This document shows positions 51,889 to 63,800 of a DNA stretch of 64,000 nucleotides, piece after piece (the first letter of the stretch is position 1; every line of letters starts with the position of its first letter). Position numbers and translations under genes: made by a program. The DNA is from Neoceratodus forsteri (Eukaryota; Chordata; Ceratodontiformes; Ceratodontidae). Under the pieces are notes generated by a model, which saw nothing but the letters and a program-made list of their open reading frames with translations, had not been told where the DNA came from and did not search any database. The DNA is taken from positions 887,402,001 to 887,466,000 of the forward strand of contig CM057456.1 of assembly GCA_016271365.2 (NCBI GenBank). Direction: 5' to 3'.

Positions 51889-54800
51889 TCATTCCAGAAC
51901 TTTATATTGGATATGTTCTAGCTTCATGTTGCTTAGGAGGGCTTTTGCCGACTGAGCGATGGTAGGCATGGCCTGAGCCATCCAGTTTTGAGCTAAAATC
52001 TGCTTTCCCACTACTAGTGCCTGCCTTCTCAAAGGATGTGAAGCTACTGACTGACCCCCTCCGTTTCTTGGTACTCCGAGTAGAATATCCACAGGGTCTA
52101 ATTGAATCTCACTTTCCAAAACCTTATTTAAGATTTGGTTTATCTCGTTCCAGTATGTTCCCACTTTTGGACACGCCCAAACCATGTGGTAAAACGTACA
52201 ACTCTGAGCATAGCATTTAGGACATTGGTCTGAAATTTGAGGATTAATCTTGTGTGCCAAAGCAGGGGTATGACAGATTCTATGCACAATGTCATAGTTA
52301 ATTATTCGCAATCTGTTATTTACCGAAACAGCCTTGCTAGTCCGCAGGGCCAAATTCCAGTCCCCTGCTGTTAACCTGTTTACACCCAAGTCCTTTTCTC
52401 AGCTGTCTTTTAACTTTTGCAGCTTATCTGGCAGTGCTCCCTATAAGGCTTTGTATAGAATGGACAGTGGTTTCACACCCACATGTTTTTTACAGTGTTG
52501 AAAAATCTCCTCCAAAGATGTTCTGCTCAAGGAAGGTCCCCCCCCATCCCAGTTAATTTAAGCATCCTGGACCTTATTACCACATAAGTAAGGTAGTGTG
52601 AGGGATGAATGCCGAACGTTTGTCCCAACTCAGAAAAGCTAGAAAAGGTCCCATCGCTGAATAAGTGAGACAGGAGAAAGAGACCTTTCCCCTCCCACTG
52701 TCTCAGAGCCTGTTTGATTGAGGGGGGAGCACCTCCACCCCTCCATAAACTAAACAAAATGGACCCCTCTGGTGACATACCCCCCTTGTCCCCCATCAAC
52801 AGTGAAGCCCTCCCCCAGGCTTTAAGCGTACATTTGGTGGATGGATTCTTAGGTTTCTCACCATCTCCTTCCCTCAATCTTGATGGGAGGATACATAAGG
52901 CATAGGGGGAACACACCCTAGATTGTGACTCCATAGTGTCCCAAGCTCTCGCTCTTCCTCTTATTTCCTGGCAATCCATAATATATGTTAGTTGGGCCGC
53001 TAAAGCATATAACTTCAAATTGGGGAGTAACAGACCCCCTTCTATGAAGTGGCTGCCACAACACCTCCTTCCTGATCCTACGTCTCTGGTTGGCCCAAAT
53101 TAAAGAAATGATAGATCCCTCAAGGGACTTGAGGCAACTCGGTGGAGGCATAATAGGAAGGGTCTGAAAAAGGTAAAGGCACTGAGTTAGAATTTGCATT
53201 TTTACTAAGTTTACTCTTCCCAGCAAAGACAAGGGGAGCAACTTCCATCTACTACATTGTTCTTTAATTTTCGTTGCTAATGGGCTGTAATTTATATGCC
53301 CCACATCCACTATTCTACGTGGTAGCAGTATTCTCAGATATTTAATTACTGTTCTAGGAGTAATGTCTATGCCACTTATATGTATGGACTCTCCACCATC
53401 CACCAGAGGGAGCCACTCACTCTTGTTCCAGTTGATCTTGTGCCCTGAGATGGGACCATATTCCCTGAAAAGGGAGGTCAAGGCAGGCATTTCTGTCACT
53501 GGATCAGCCAGGAATAGAAGCACATCATCCGCAAAAAGGAAGATAACGTGCTCCTCTCCATTCACCTTATAACCTTCTATTTCCTGATGGTGTCTAATGG
53601 CTGATGCCAAGACCTTAATGGTCAGCACATATATCAATGACGAAAGGGGGCACCCCGTCTCATCCCTCTATGGAGCTGAAAGGGGGGTGATAAGGTATTA
53701 TTTGTAAGAATTTGGGCCCACGGGGATTGATATAACCACTCCACCCACTGCCTAAAGACTGTGTGCAGACCAAACTTTCTTAATACTCCAAACATAAACG
53801 GCCATTCGACCCTGTCGAAGGCCTTTTCTGCATCTAATGTGAGGAGGACTCCATAAGCTTTCCTTCCTCTGGACCCTTGCCAGGTAATATTCATTACCCA
53901 TCTTAGATTATGCCTTGCTTGCCTCCCCTTAACAAAGCCCCCCTGATCATGATGGATGACCTGTGGTAGGATCCCCTCCAGCCTCCTTGCCAATATTTTC
54001 ACTATGATCTTATAGTCAGTGTTTAGTAAAGAGATTGGATGATAAGAGCCACATTTTTTGGGGTCCTTGTCCGGTTTGGGTAAAATTGTTATAATAGCTA
54101 ACTGTTGAGATGGTGTCAGCCCCCCTTCCCCCAGTACCTCCCTCACCATATACTTGAGAAGCTGGCCCAAATCACCCCAAAACTTTTTGTAAAATTCCAT
54201 GGGCAGGCCATCAGGCCCCGGAGCTCTCCCCAACCTAGATATCCAGATTGCCTCCTTAATCTCCTGCACATTGAGTTTTTGTTCCAGCATCTCATTTATC
54301 TGAACAGGTATCTCAGGAAGGGGTATATTTTCTAGGAAACTATCCAAGTTTGTTCCTTGCAGGAATTCAGGTGTATATAGCTTTTCACAGAAGGATTTGA
54401 AAGTTATATTTATCTCTCGGGCAGAGGAGGTACATTCTCCATTCTCATTTTCTATTGTTAAGATTGTTCTTTCTGCTCTTTGTTTTTTAATTAGCCAGGC
54501 CATCCATCTCCCCGACTTGTCCCCCTCGAAATACTGTCCTGCTTTTGATATTAGGATATCCCTTTCTATACGCTTACAACACAGTTGGTTGTATTCCCCC
54601 TTCATACTCTTCAATTTCACCAGATCCCCAGGTGACTGACTACCCATAATCTGCTTTTCCAACCTCAGTATATTAGCTTCTAGTTCATTCTCCCTTCGTT
54701 TTTCTTTTTTGCCTTTAAAGGCTGCATATGAGATAGTCTCCTCCCTGACAAAAGCTTTCAGAGCCTCCCATGTAGTTCTTGCTGCGGTATCTTCCACTTT

Positions 54801-55619
54801 ATTATTTTCAAGGAACTCCTGTAGTTTCTTGGACATTTGTTGCACATATTGGGGATCTAACAGTAATGTAGGATCCATTCTCCATTGTCGCACCCCCCCA
54901 TCTGTCTCTTTCTCCATCTCTAAATATAGTGGAGCATAATCTGATAATATAATAGGGCCATATTCTATCTCCCTTATTCGCCCCAAAAAAGCAGGAGAAG
55001 CCAGAAAATAGTCTAGTCTTGTGTAGACCTTATGAGCACAGGAGTAAAAAGAGAATTCCTCTGTATCTGGGTGTTTAAATCTCCACAATTCCTGCAAGGC
55101 CCTTTCCTCCACCAGTTATGGAGGGCCTCCACGCTTCTGAGGGAATGCCTGCATCTGGGTTTAGAATGGTCAAGAAGGGGATCCCAATAGGTATTGTATT
55201 CGCCCCATATGATCATTTTATCTGGGAACACTGCTAGCATAATAGCTAGGTGCTCAAAAAATTCTGGACAATCAAATGTAGGCCCATACAAGGATCCCAG
55301 GACTAGCAATTCCTCCTCCACCGTAGCCTTCACTATAACATACCTTCCCTGGCTGTCTCTTTGGGTTGTATGAATTTGTACCCTGATCCCCGGTCTGAAC
55401 CACACACATGTTCCTCTGGCCTTGGACGTGAAATGAGATGCTACCATCGTATCCCCTCATTTTTTTTTCTACTCGCTTAATCTCGTCACATGTTAAAAGT
55501 AACTCTTGTAACATCACAACATCTGCATTCTTTTTCTTAATATATGCCCATACACATTTTTGTTTCACTGTAGTTTTTAAGCCATTTACATTCCAGGATA
55601 ACATTTTTAAACTAGCCAT
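51889..55619 (-). pseudogene. L1/Tx1-type ORF2 (endonuclease-RT)
   Basis: Translation starts at 55619 with MASLKMLSWNVNGLKTTVKQ, then VVMLQELLL (catalytic Glu). A frameshift near 55360 leads to ELLVLGSLYGP and IIWGEYNTYWDPLLD (normally GDFN). From 55112 a 492-codon frame holds ILSDYAPL (normally SDH), the linker, then the RT: GRAPGPDGLPMEFYKKFWGD, SYHPISLLNTDYKI, HHDQGGFVKGRQARHN, TLDAEKAFDRVEWP and FQLHRGMRRG. A frameshift at about 53640 precedes FLFADDVLLFL, with FADD at 53535-53524. The C-terminal frame (52389-51889) has a C..C..H..C motif (CPKCYAQSC then HMVWACP). Length is close to that of an intact ORF2; about four frameshifts disable it. Confidence 0.85.
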
Positions 55620-57303
55620 TCGGTGGCATCAGATATATTCCTAGATCCAGGATCTCCCAAGCACATTGCACTACAACTACCCTGAGCCCCTTCGCATCAC
55701 CCGACTCTTGACCTTTTTTATTTTTTCTCCCAGTTAACAGACCACCCCTTCCCCCACCCCCTCTCATCTGTAACATTTCAGAAAGAATCCCCACAAAAAA
55801 GACCAAGAAAAGAGAAAAGAAGAAAAGGAAAGGAAAAGAGAAAGGTAAAGACCTGCGCAATGACGCTTATCTAATCTAATAGAAAACTAAGCCCCTTGTG
55901 TCAGGAATCTAGCAAGGTGGTGTCCGACTTTTATTCATCACCTAGCTTCCCCCTTCCCCCCAAGCATACCTCTAATTAAGACCCCTTTTATTTTCGTGGA
56001 ATAGCCTGCTGGCCAAACCGTCATTATCTACTTCATAAAGCCAGGTGTGGCGGTGCAAGTGGTCCCCGCCCAGGAGCCCCCCGAACTGCCAAACTTAAAA
56101 TGTAATTTCCCACAACCCAACTGTCCAGATAAAGTGGATAAGTATAAAGCTGGGTTAATCGAGAACACTTAGGGGTCCATCCCCCCAGGGAACCTCCAGA
56201 ATGAGGAGCCCAACAGGAGAGGGCAGGCCCCCACCCATAATTTAGCATACAGTCTTTTCATTGCTCATATATCCTTTCATTCTCCAAGTGTTCCATCTCC
56301 CTTTTAATCCCTGGGTCATGCGAAAATAACCCCTTGGCTCAATAGGAGGGGGTGACCAGTATAAAACTGGTCTCCTGTGCTGGCCCGCGCCCACCCCACC
56401 TGGAACAAATAAAAAATTAAAAACAACTGAATTCCCCCCCGGGATATATGTTGTGTCCATACATTCAAGGAAACCATTTCACTAGTTAAAATCAGGCACA
56501 CAATTCCTACCCTCATCCTCCCCCTGCAAACAAAAATGAAGCAGGAGGATAAGTCTACATCTCCCTATTAGTTTGATTAAACGTGTCCTTGATTCTGCAT
56601 TCTGTTGTAGATAAAACAAAAATAAAACAGCCTCTGGGACCCAAACATAACAACCAAAGCAAAATTCAGTAGCTACAGGTGGAACACTGTATAGCCACTC
56701 TAGCCCCCTGGGCTGCTGCCAGGGGAGGTGGGGGAAGCCACCCGCTCCAGCCATTATAGGCCTCATAAGAGTTTCAGAACAGACCGAGCAAAAGCTCATC
56801 TTCCCCCCATCACCCCCCTGTACCCTCATCCCACCTTATAGCTGCCCTGCCAATATGTAGGTCTACCCACTGCGCAATTAATTTGCAGAGAAAAGCAGGA
56901 CAGTTTTCCAGCTCCCCGTTGATCACTTTCTGCTGATCAGACCACTAATGTAACGTAGTGCTGTACAAATAAATAAACTAAGTTGGTCCCAGCATATAAT
57001 ACAGAGTCATTAGGTATCAGTTAGATCTCTGTAGTGTCACTCTGAAATCACCTCCAAAGATGAAAAAAAAAAACAGTCCTGCCGGAGCTAGAGCAAGGGG
57101 AATGGGAAGGCCATCCGCCCAGCCTTAATAGGCCTCCTAGAGTTTCGGAGCAGACCGAGAAAAACTCCCTCCCCAACCCCACTCCCTCTATCCATCCTGT
57201 GTAATGCTGGTCGACAATGATAAAAGTACTTAATTATTCAGCCCAAATCCAAAATAAAGTTCACTCATCTACATTTTCTTGCTGCTTCGATTCGCGTTCG
57301 ATA
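55620..57303 (-). other. L1 inter-ORF region
   Basis: 1.7 kb without a supported reading frame. 56690-56880 and 57075-57230 are related (cca.ccattataggcctc / cagccttaataggcctcct; agagtttc.gagcagaccgag), so the region contains a diverged tandem duplication. Pyrimidine-rich tracts are frequent. It may contain a remnant promoter or an older insertion, but I see no boundary. Confidence 0.45.
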
Positions 57304-58226
57304 TTACTGCATTGCAGCGTCCGGGTTTGTAAACACCTTCAGTGTAGCACCTTTTCTTCTTATAATCAGTCGAGCAGGGTAGACAAGTGCAAAAGGCCAC
57401 TCCAGTTGATGTAACCTCCTCTTCACAGGCATAAATGCATTCCGATCTGTTTGTACTGACCGTGAAAAGTCTTGGAATATACTAACAGTTTGAGAGCCTT
57501 CTCTAATGGCGTCCGCCTTTCGTGCTGCATTCAGTACCGTCATTCTGTACTGATATCTCAAAAATTTTGCAATAATGTGGCGAGGCCTTTCATTTGAGGG
57601 TGGTCAATGATCGGGAGTTCTATGTGCCCACTGTATCTCCAAGGAGCATTCCGCTGGCAGGTCTAGCTTTGCCCTTAACCATGTCTGGCAAAAAGTTACA
57701 CAGTCTCTGCCTTCCACTCCTTCAACCATGCCCATTATTCTTACATTTGTTCACCTCTCCCTATTTTCATGGTCATCTAATATTGTTTTTAACTTCTCTA
57801 TTTCAGTCATTGACGCTTGCAGTTGGGGACTCCACTGATTATAACGGTCTCTTGAGTACTAACCCTTTCTTCCACCTCCGTTAATCGAGCTGAATGTTGT
57901 TCCACTGTCTCCCCCAAACTGTTTACTGTTGTTTGCAGGAGGGCCAGCTGAGCAGATACATTTTCAAACCCAGCATTCATTTTAATTGTCAGGTTGTATT
58001 TTAAATCGTTGAATAACTTCTCCAGTACCAAGAACCGAGGGCTATACACGTTGTCTTCCACAGTCCCTGCTGAAGTTGTTGCAGCCCCATTACCAGCATT
58101 TTCTCCTTGTGGTGGCAGAGCCTCCAGGCCCAGATCTTTAAGTCCATTGTTGGTGCTTTTAAATGAAAGTTGCCCTGTTTTTTTGACATCTTCGGTGGCA
58201 TAACTGTTTTTCCTACAAAATCCCAT
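57304..58226 (-). pseudogene. L1-type ORF1 (RNA-binding protein)
   Basis: The frame from 58226 begins MGFCRKNSYATEDVKKTGQL and runs into a coiled coil (AQLALLQTTVNSLGETVEQH and RLTEVEERVSTQE) until a stop near 57807. The C-terminal part lies in another frame (57561-57304): LNAARKADAIREG, TVSIFQDFSRSVQTDRNAFM and FALVYPARLIIRR, the conserved C-terminal domain of L1 ORF1. The middle RRM-like region is damaged. The protein would trimerise, bind L1 RNA and act as a nucleic-acid chaperone. Frameshifts make it non-functional. Confidence 0.75.
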
Positions 58227-58500
58227 GTTTTTATTTTCTCAGTACATCCTGGGGTAGCAGGGGAAAGGGAGATTCCTGACGGTTTAGGCTCAGAGCTCCA
58301 GAACTAAGCAGCCATTCTGGATGCTGGCTTGGCCACGCCCCCTCCACAAATGCTTCTTGCACTGTTCTGATCCCTTTCTTAGCCAGATCCATTTTACAGT
58401 ACTGGGTGATGAGGGTTTCTTGCAATGTCGATAGTCTTATGGGTAGACTCATATGGATACCATTATGTACTGATGGGAGTGCAGTGCAGTGCACCCCACA

Positions 58501-58800
58501 GGGAGGTAAGGGTTACCTAGAAGGTCTCTGCAGTTATGGCTAGATAGGAGTGCAGGGCCTGCACTCCTACATGAAAATTAGATTACAAAAAGTAAAGAAA
58601 TTAATTGCAAAATACTTCATTAATGCAACAGTTAGGGTTGAAGCAACCAAAGAAAGGAAATGAGGTGTTAGGGTTTATAACCCTAACACCTCCCCTCCAA
58701 CAACCAACCCAACCACCCCACCCCCACCCCCGGGGTGTACCTTAGGTTCATCGGGCTTTACACTGTACCATTTCAGCTTCCTTACAATTGGAACATATAT

Positions 58801-58870
<70 letters not shown>
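58501..58870. repeat. Foldback-family arm, 31-bp palindrome and (GATA)n/(TA)n microsatellite
   Basis: 58605-58735 resembles the foldback arms (tgcaaaatacttcattaatg, cagttagggttga). It contains an inverted repeat at 58662-58692 (gaggtgttagggtt, 3-nt gap, aaccctaacacctc). A second palindrome lies at about 58549-58571 (aggagtgcag...ctgcactcct). The microsatellite at about 58796-58868 passes from (GATA)n to (TA)n. Confidence 0.6.
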
Positions 58871-58873
<3 letters not shown>

Positions 58874-58882
58874 GGCACTGTT

Positions 58883-60676
58883 GTGACCCTATATTTAGGT
58901 TGAGTAAGCACTTTAATGTTAAACCTCAAATTTAGCATGTTAATAACTTTGCAATTGTTCAACAGATTTACACAAAATTTGGAATGCACAGTCTTGTATG
59001 GTAGATCTCCTGTTTTACCAAGTTGCATTTCAGTCGGGTGTAATTTTTTTGCGCAGCGAAGTGCCAAAAAAATGCACTTTTCACCATGTTTTCGTGTTTT
59101 TTGCCTGTGGTGCTGTGCAGACACCATGTGGGCTTTTGATCCAAAACATAGGACATAGAAGAAGCTTGGGCCAAGGAACATGCCAGCATTGGTTTGGTGA
59201 AAACATATTAACCCATTCAAAAGTTATTAAACTTTTAATTTCCCAATATATCTTATGGGAACATGTATATGTATATTTTGCGAAAGAAGAATTGCAATCT
59301 GGCCATCTGGTCCTTTCTCACAGCTGAAGATTTTGCATGCTCACAGCTGAAGATTTTCTCGCAGCTGAAGATTTTGCTATCTCACAGCTGAAAAATTTTT
59401 AAAGGTGTAAAACCTTTAGGATTGCATATCTCATTATCGGTTTGGTCTTTTTACTTGAAATTTACAGGGTGTTGAGGGGATGCCCTAGAGATGTGAATGA
59501 GGCTGTTTAGGTGTTGGGGAATTATAGGGGTACAGTCACACCCCTATATTTAGGGTTGAGTAGGCACTTTAATGTTAAACCTCAAATTTTGCACGTTAAT
59601 AACTTTGCAACTGTTTAACAGATTTGCATGAAATATGGAATGCATGGTCTGGTATGGTAGCTCTCTTGATTTGCCAAGTTGCATTTCAGTTGGACATACG
59701 GTTTTTGCACAGTGAAGTGCCAAAAAATGCTCTTTTCACCACGTTTGCACATTGTTCATCCATGGTGCTGCATGGACACCATGTAGTCTATTGGTCTGAA
59801 GCTTGGAATGCAGAAAAAGCTTGAGCCAAGCAACATGTCAGAATTTGTTTGGTGAAAAAATATTAATCTGTTCAAAAGTTATTACAATTTGAAGTTCCCA
59901 TTATATCCTATGGGAAAATTTATATGCATATTTTGCAATGTCCTTGGGAAAGACCAGATGTCCCTACTGAAGACCAGATGGCCCAGATTGGGACAACCAT
60001 ATCTCCATAACGGTTTGGTCTTTCTACTTGAAATTTGCAGGGTGTTGAGGAGATGTCCTAGAGATGTGAATTATGCTGCTTAGATGTTGGGAAATTAATT
60101 GGTTGTGGAGATATTCAATGACAGTTGACATTTTTCCCATAGGATTACATTTGGTCTGGGTCATGATTTTGACACCATTATCTCAGAAACGAAGTGAGAT
60201 ACAGACCTTTTGTGACTGATGGTTTTATCTAAGCCATAGGAAAACAATTTGAAATCCTAGAGTAAGCCTGCAGTGGAATTGTTTTGTATGTTGCACGGTT
60301 CATGAGATATTGTGAAATAACTGTCACAAGGGTTCAAAGAGTGCCTATACAGTGCTTTTCAGTGCCCATATCTCGGAAACGATGTGAGATATGGGTATGG
60401 TTGGTGGCTGTCATGTAATCTACTCACTGTCACAGTTACAATGACACTTGAATTTTTTCCCTAGCTGTTATGGTTGCCAAGATATGGACAAATTACTGTT
60501 ACAAGTGTTTGGTGGCTTATAGGGCTGCTGTATGGCTTTGTAGCTATGTGTAAGTAGGAGCGCAGGCCCGGAGGGTCTGCAATACCACAGATGCATATTG
60601 TTATGCAGAAATGGGCAAGTTGATGGTAGTGTGGGGCCCTCTCCCACCAATACATGTTTTTTGTAGTTATTATAGG
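58883..60676 (+). repeat. Tandem higher-order repeat, copy 1
   Basis: Composed of subunit A (58883-59539, 657 bp) and subunit B (59540-60676, 1137 bp). Both begin with accc.tatatttagg.ttgagta, then cactttaatgttaaacctca. A contains a short tandem block of four ctcacagctgaagatttt units (59319-59394). B contains repeated text of the type atatctc.gaaacgatgtgagat (about 60003, 60177, 60369). No gene is visible. A minus-strand frame at the start of each unit stays open for about 60 codons and ends in FNIKVPTQP-like residues. Confidence 0.8.
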
Positions 60677-62640
60677 TCATGCCCCTATATTTAGGGTTGA
60701 GTAGGCACTTTAATGTTAAACCTCAAATTTTGCACATTAATAACTTGCCAACTGTTCAACAGATTTATATGGAATTTGGATTGCATGGTCTGGTATGGTA
60801 GATCTCCTGTTTTACCAAGTTGTGTTTCAGTCAGACTTAAGTTTTTTGCACAGTGAAGTGCCAAAAAATGCATTTTTCACCACTTTTGTGTGTTTGTTGC
60901 CCATGGTGCTGTGCAGACACCATATGGGCTATTGGTCTTAAACATAGGACATAGAAAGAGCTTGGGCCAAGGAACATGCCAGCATTGGTTTGGTGAAAAA
61001 ATATTAATCCATTCAAAAGTTATTAAACTTTTAATTTACCATTATATCCTATGGGAAAATTCATATGTATATTTTGTGAAAGAAAAATGGCAATCTGTCC
61101 ATCTGGTCTTTTCTCACAGCTGAAGATTTTGCATGCTCACAGCTGAAGATTTTCTCACAGCTGAAGATTTTGCTATCTCACAGCTGAAAAATGTTTAAAG
61201 GTATAAAAACTTTAGGACTGTATATCCATTAATGGCTTGGTCTTTTTGCTTGAAATTTACAGGGTGTTGCAGGGATGCCCTAGAGATGTGAATTATGCTG
61301 TTTAGGTGTTAGGGAATTATTACAGGGGTGCAGTCACACCCCTATATTTAGGGTTGAATAGGCACTTTAATGTTAAACCTCAAATTTTGTGCATTAATAA
61401 CTTTGCAACTGTCTAATGGATGTGCATGAATTTTTGAATGCACAGTCTGGTGTGGTAGCTCTCTTGATTTGCCAAGTTGCATATCAGGTGGATGTATGAT
61501 TTTTGTGCAGCGAATCACCCAAAATTGCACTTTTAGGCACTTTAACGTTAAACCTCAGATTTTGCATGTTAATAACTTTGCAACTGTTCAGTGGATTTGA
61601 ACAGAATTTGGAATGCACAGTGTGGTATGGTGGATCTCTTGATTTACCAAGTTGCATTTCAGTCAGACATACGGCTTTTGCATAGCAAAGTGCCAAAAAA
61701 TGCTCTTTTCACCACATTTGTGTATTTTTTGTCCGTAGTGCTGCATGGACACTGTGTGGTCAATTGGTCCGAAGCGTGGAATGTAGAAAAAGCTTGAGCC
61801 AAGGAATATGCCAGCATTTGCTTGGTGAGAGAATATTAATCTGTTCAAAAGTTATTACAATTTGAAGTTCCCATTATAGCCTATGGGAAAATTTGCAGGC
61901 ATATTTTGCAATGTCCATGGGAAAAACCAGATGTCCCTAGGGAAGACCAGATGGCCCAGATTGGGATGACCATATTTCCATAACAGTTTGGTCTTTTTAC
62001 TTGAAATTTTCAGGGTGTTGAGTGGATGTCCTAGAGATGTGAATTATGCTGTTTAGGTGTTGGGGAATTGATTGGTTGCAGAGATATTCAATGACATCAT
62101 TGACATTTTTCCCATAGGATTACATTGCAGTCTGTATCATGACTTTTGGTGCTGTTATCTTAGAAATGAAGCGAGATACAGATTTTTCGCTACTGGTGGC
62201 TTATAGGAAAACAACTTCAAATCCTAGAGTAAGCCTGCAATGGAATTTGTTTTGTATGTTGCATGGTTCATGAGATATTGTGAAATAACTGTCACAAGAG
62301 TTCAAAGACTGCCTGTCCAGTGCTTTTCAGTGCCCATATCTCGGAAATGATGTGAGATATAGGTACTGTCTTTTGATGTTGCATGAAGTACTCTCTTTCA
62401 TGATTGCAATGGCACTTGAATTTGTTTTCTAGGTTTTTCGGTTCTCAAGATATCTGCAAATTACTGTTACAAGGGTTTGGTGGCCTATATGGCTGCAGTA
62501 TGGCTCTGTAGCTTTGCATAAATGGGAGTATGACTCGGAGGGACAGCGCTCCCACAGATGCATATTGTTATGCAACAATTGGCTAGTTAGTGAGGGCTCT
62601 GCACTCCCACCAATACATGTTTTTACTAATTATATTACTC
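60677..62640 (+). repeat. Tandem higher-order repeat, copy 2
   Basis: Repeats copy 1 in order: subunit A' (60677-61335, 659 bp, with the ctcacagctgaagatttt block at 61114-61190) and subunit B' (61336-62640). B' has an extra partial unit of about 197 bp at its start (61336-61532), after which ggcactttaacgttaaacct (61536) restarts the B sequence. Both copies end with related text: acagatgcatattgttatgc and ccaccaatacatgttttt (60590-60660; 62555-62625). Confidence 0.8.
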
Positions 62641-62649
62641 TTTTTCAAA

Positions 62650-63010
62650 AAGTATGGAAATTCATGGCAAAAAAACTACGTTTAATGCATCATTGAGGGT
62701 TAAAGTGAAAAAAGTCATGAAATGAAACATTAGGGTTGAGCCCCTAATCCCCCCCACACACATCCCGCACACCCATCCTCCACAGACTGACAGACACCAG
62801 GGTGTGCCATTGGGGTCGTGAGGCCTAAATCTCACCCCATTCTCCTTTACTATAGCATGTCACATGGAATGTGGTGAGAATTTGGCCACACAACCCCAAA
62901 GGCTCACCCCGGTGTCTGTCAATCTGTGGAGGATGGGGGTGCGGGGTGTGAGGAGGATTGAGCTCATCCCTAATGTTTAATTTCCTGACTTTTTCACTTT
63001 TATACCCTAA
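62650..63010. repeat. Foldback element
   Basis: 62690-62790 and 62900-63000 are inverted: gaaacattagggttgagccc with the inverse near 62965-62985, cacacccatcctccacagac with ctgtggaggatgggggtg (62926-62943), and gacagacaccaggg.tg with caccccggtgtctgtc. The loop contains aaatctcaccccattctcc and its partner. The outer part is the foldback-arm family (ttaatgcatcattgagggtt). A (TA)n tract follows at 63022-63067. Confidence 0.7.
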
Positions 63011-63020
63011 ATATAATTAA

Positions 63021-63072
<52 letters not shown>

Positions 63073-63146
63073 GGGTGCTGTTGCATCCCTATAGTTAAGT
63101 TTGAATAGGCACTTTAATGTTAAACTCAAAAGTTTGCACTTTAATA
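63011..63146. repeat. (TA)n microsatellite and truncated unit start
   Basis: About 22 TA units (63022-63067). They are followed by gctgttgcatccctatagtt and gaataggcactttaatgtta, the opening of the 58.9-62.6 kb unit, which breaks off near 63125. Confidence 0.7.
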
Positions 63147-63660
63147 CAGCCCCCTTCCTCAGAGAAACACACAGTGACTTTCTTTTTTTTTTTACTGTAA
63201 TGAGACACCCTTCTTCTAATAAAGTATCTGTTGGCTTAATCCAAACAGGTGCCAACTCCTGCTGAGACAGAAGGGATTAATTAGTAAAAAATCTGTAATT
63301 CTAGACTTCTGTTACTTGCTCTGAAACCAGTTCTCTTCTGTCAGAAACAACAGGAAGCTGTAATTGGAGACAGCTGCTTTTGTACACCTAAGCTGCTAAG
63401 CCACACCCCCAATTAGATTCAGCCTCTGCTCTGACTCAGTAAATTAAGCTGATACCGCCCCTTTCCTCAGAGAAACACACAGTGACTTTCTTCTTTTTTT
63501 ACTTAAATGAGACCCCCTTATTCTAATAAAGTATGTGTTTGCTTAATCCAAACAGGTACTAACTCCTGCTGAGATAGAAGTGATTAGTAAAAAATCTGTA
63601 ATTCTAGACTTCTGTTTCTTGCTCTGAAACCAGTTCTCTTCTGTCAGAAACAGCAGCAAC
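63147..63660. repeat. Direct duplication of about 210 bp
   Basis: 63150-63355 and 63460-63655 share, in order, ctcagagaaacacacagtga, ctttcttnttttttt, ttctaataaagtat, gcttaatccaaacaggt, aactcctgctgaga and taaaaaatctgtaattctag, through ctgaaaccagttctcttctg. The spacer is about 105 bp. Period is about 308 bp. It could be a tandem duplication or two repeats flanking a tiny insert. No coding capacity. Confidence 0.75.
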
Positions 63661-63721
63661 ATTTAACCATTTAACCTTAAATGGGGTACTCAACTAACTA
63701 TGGTAGCACTACTGTGCTACC

Positions 63722-63800
63722 ATAATATATATATATATATATATATACACTGTACACACACACATACATATAATATATATATATATATGTATATATATTA
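63722..63800. repeat. (TA)n/(CA)n microsatellite
   Basis: Two TA tracts (about 63726-63747 and 63772-63799) flank a short CA-rich stretch. Confidence 0.85.

Larger units (their letters stand above)
51480..58341 (-). mobile_element. Full-length L1/Tx1-type LINE, 6.9 kb, with perfect 17-bp duplication
   Basis: The duplication ctccacaaatgcttctt is identical at 51463-51479 and 58342-58358. The 3' end is at the left: a run of T (51480-51489), with a polyadenylation signal aataaa just inside on the minus strand. ORF1 (about 58226-57304) and ORF2 (55619-51889) are in the expected order. The inter-ORF region is unusually long (about 1.7 kb) and contains a diverged duplication (56690-56880 against 57075-57230). 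Perfect duplications suggest a relatively young insertion, although both ORFs now carry frameshifts. Confidence 0.9.
50447..58500 (-). mobile_element. Minus-strand CR1 fragment split by a full-length L1
   Basis: Two pieces (58500-58342, then 51479-50447) encode consecutive parts of CR1 ORF1 and the start of ORF2. They meet at the 17-bp duplication created by the L1 insertion. The fragment ends inside the endonuclease domain at about 50447, so the whole RT and 3' end are missing. CR1 elements normally keep the 3' end, so a later deletion or recombination at the 50.44-kb boundary is likely. Confidence 0.75.

Noticed and set aside
57594..57884. Plus-strand 96-codon frame
   Set aside because: It is antisense to the L1 ORF1 coding region and has no motif.
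58662..58692. Telomere-like gttagggtt/aaccctaac text
   Set aside because: It is one short inverted repeat inside a dispersed element arm, not a tandem TTAGGG array.
58883..62640. CRISPR-like array
   Set aside because: The units are 0.6-1.1 kb, and the short ctcacagctgaag units have no unique spacers of constant length. The genome is eukaryotic.
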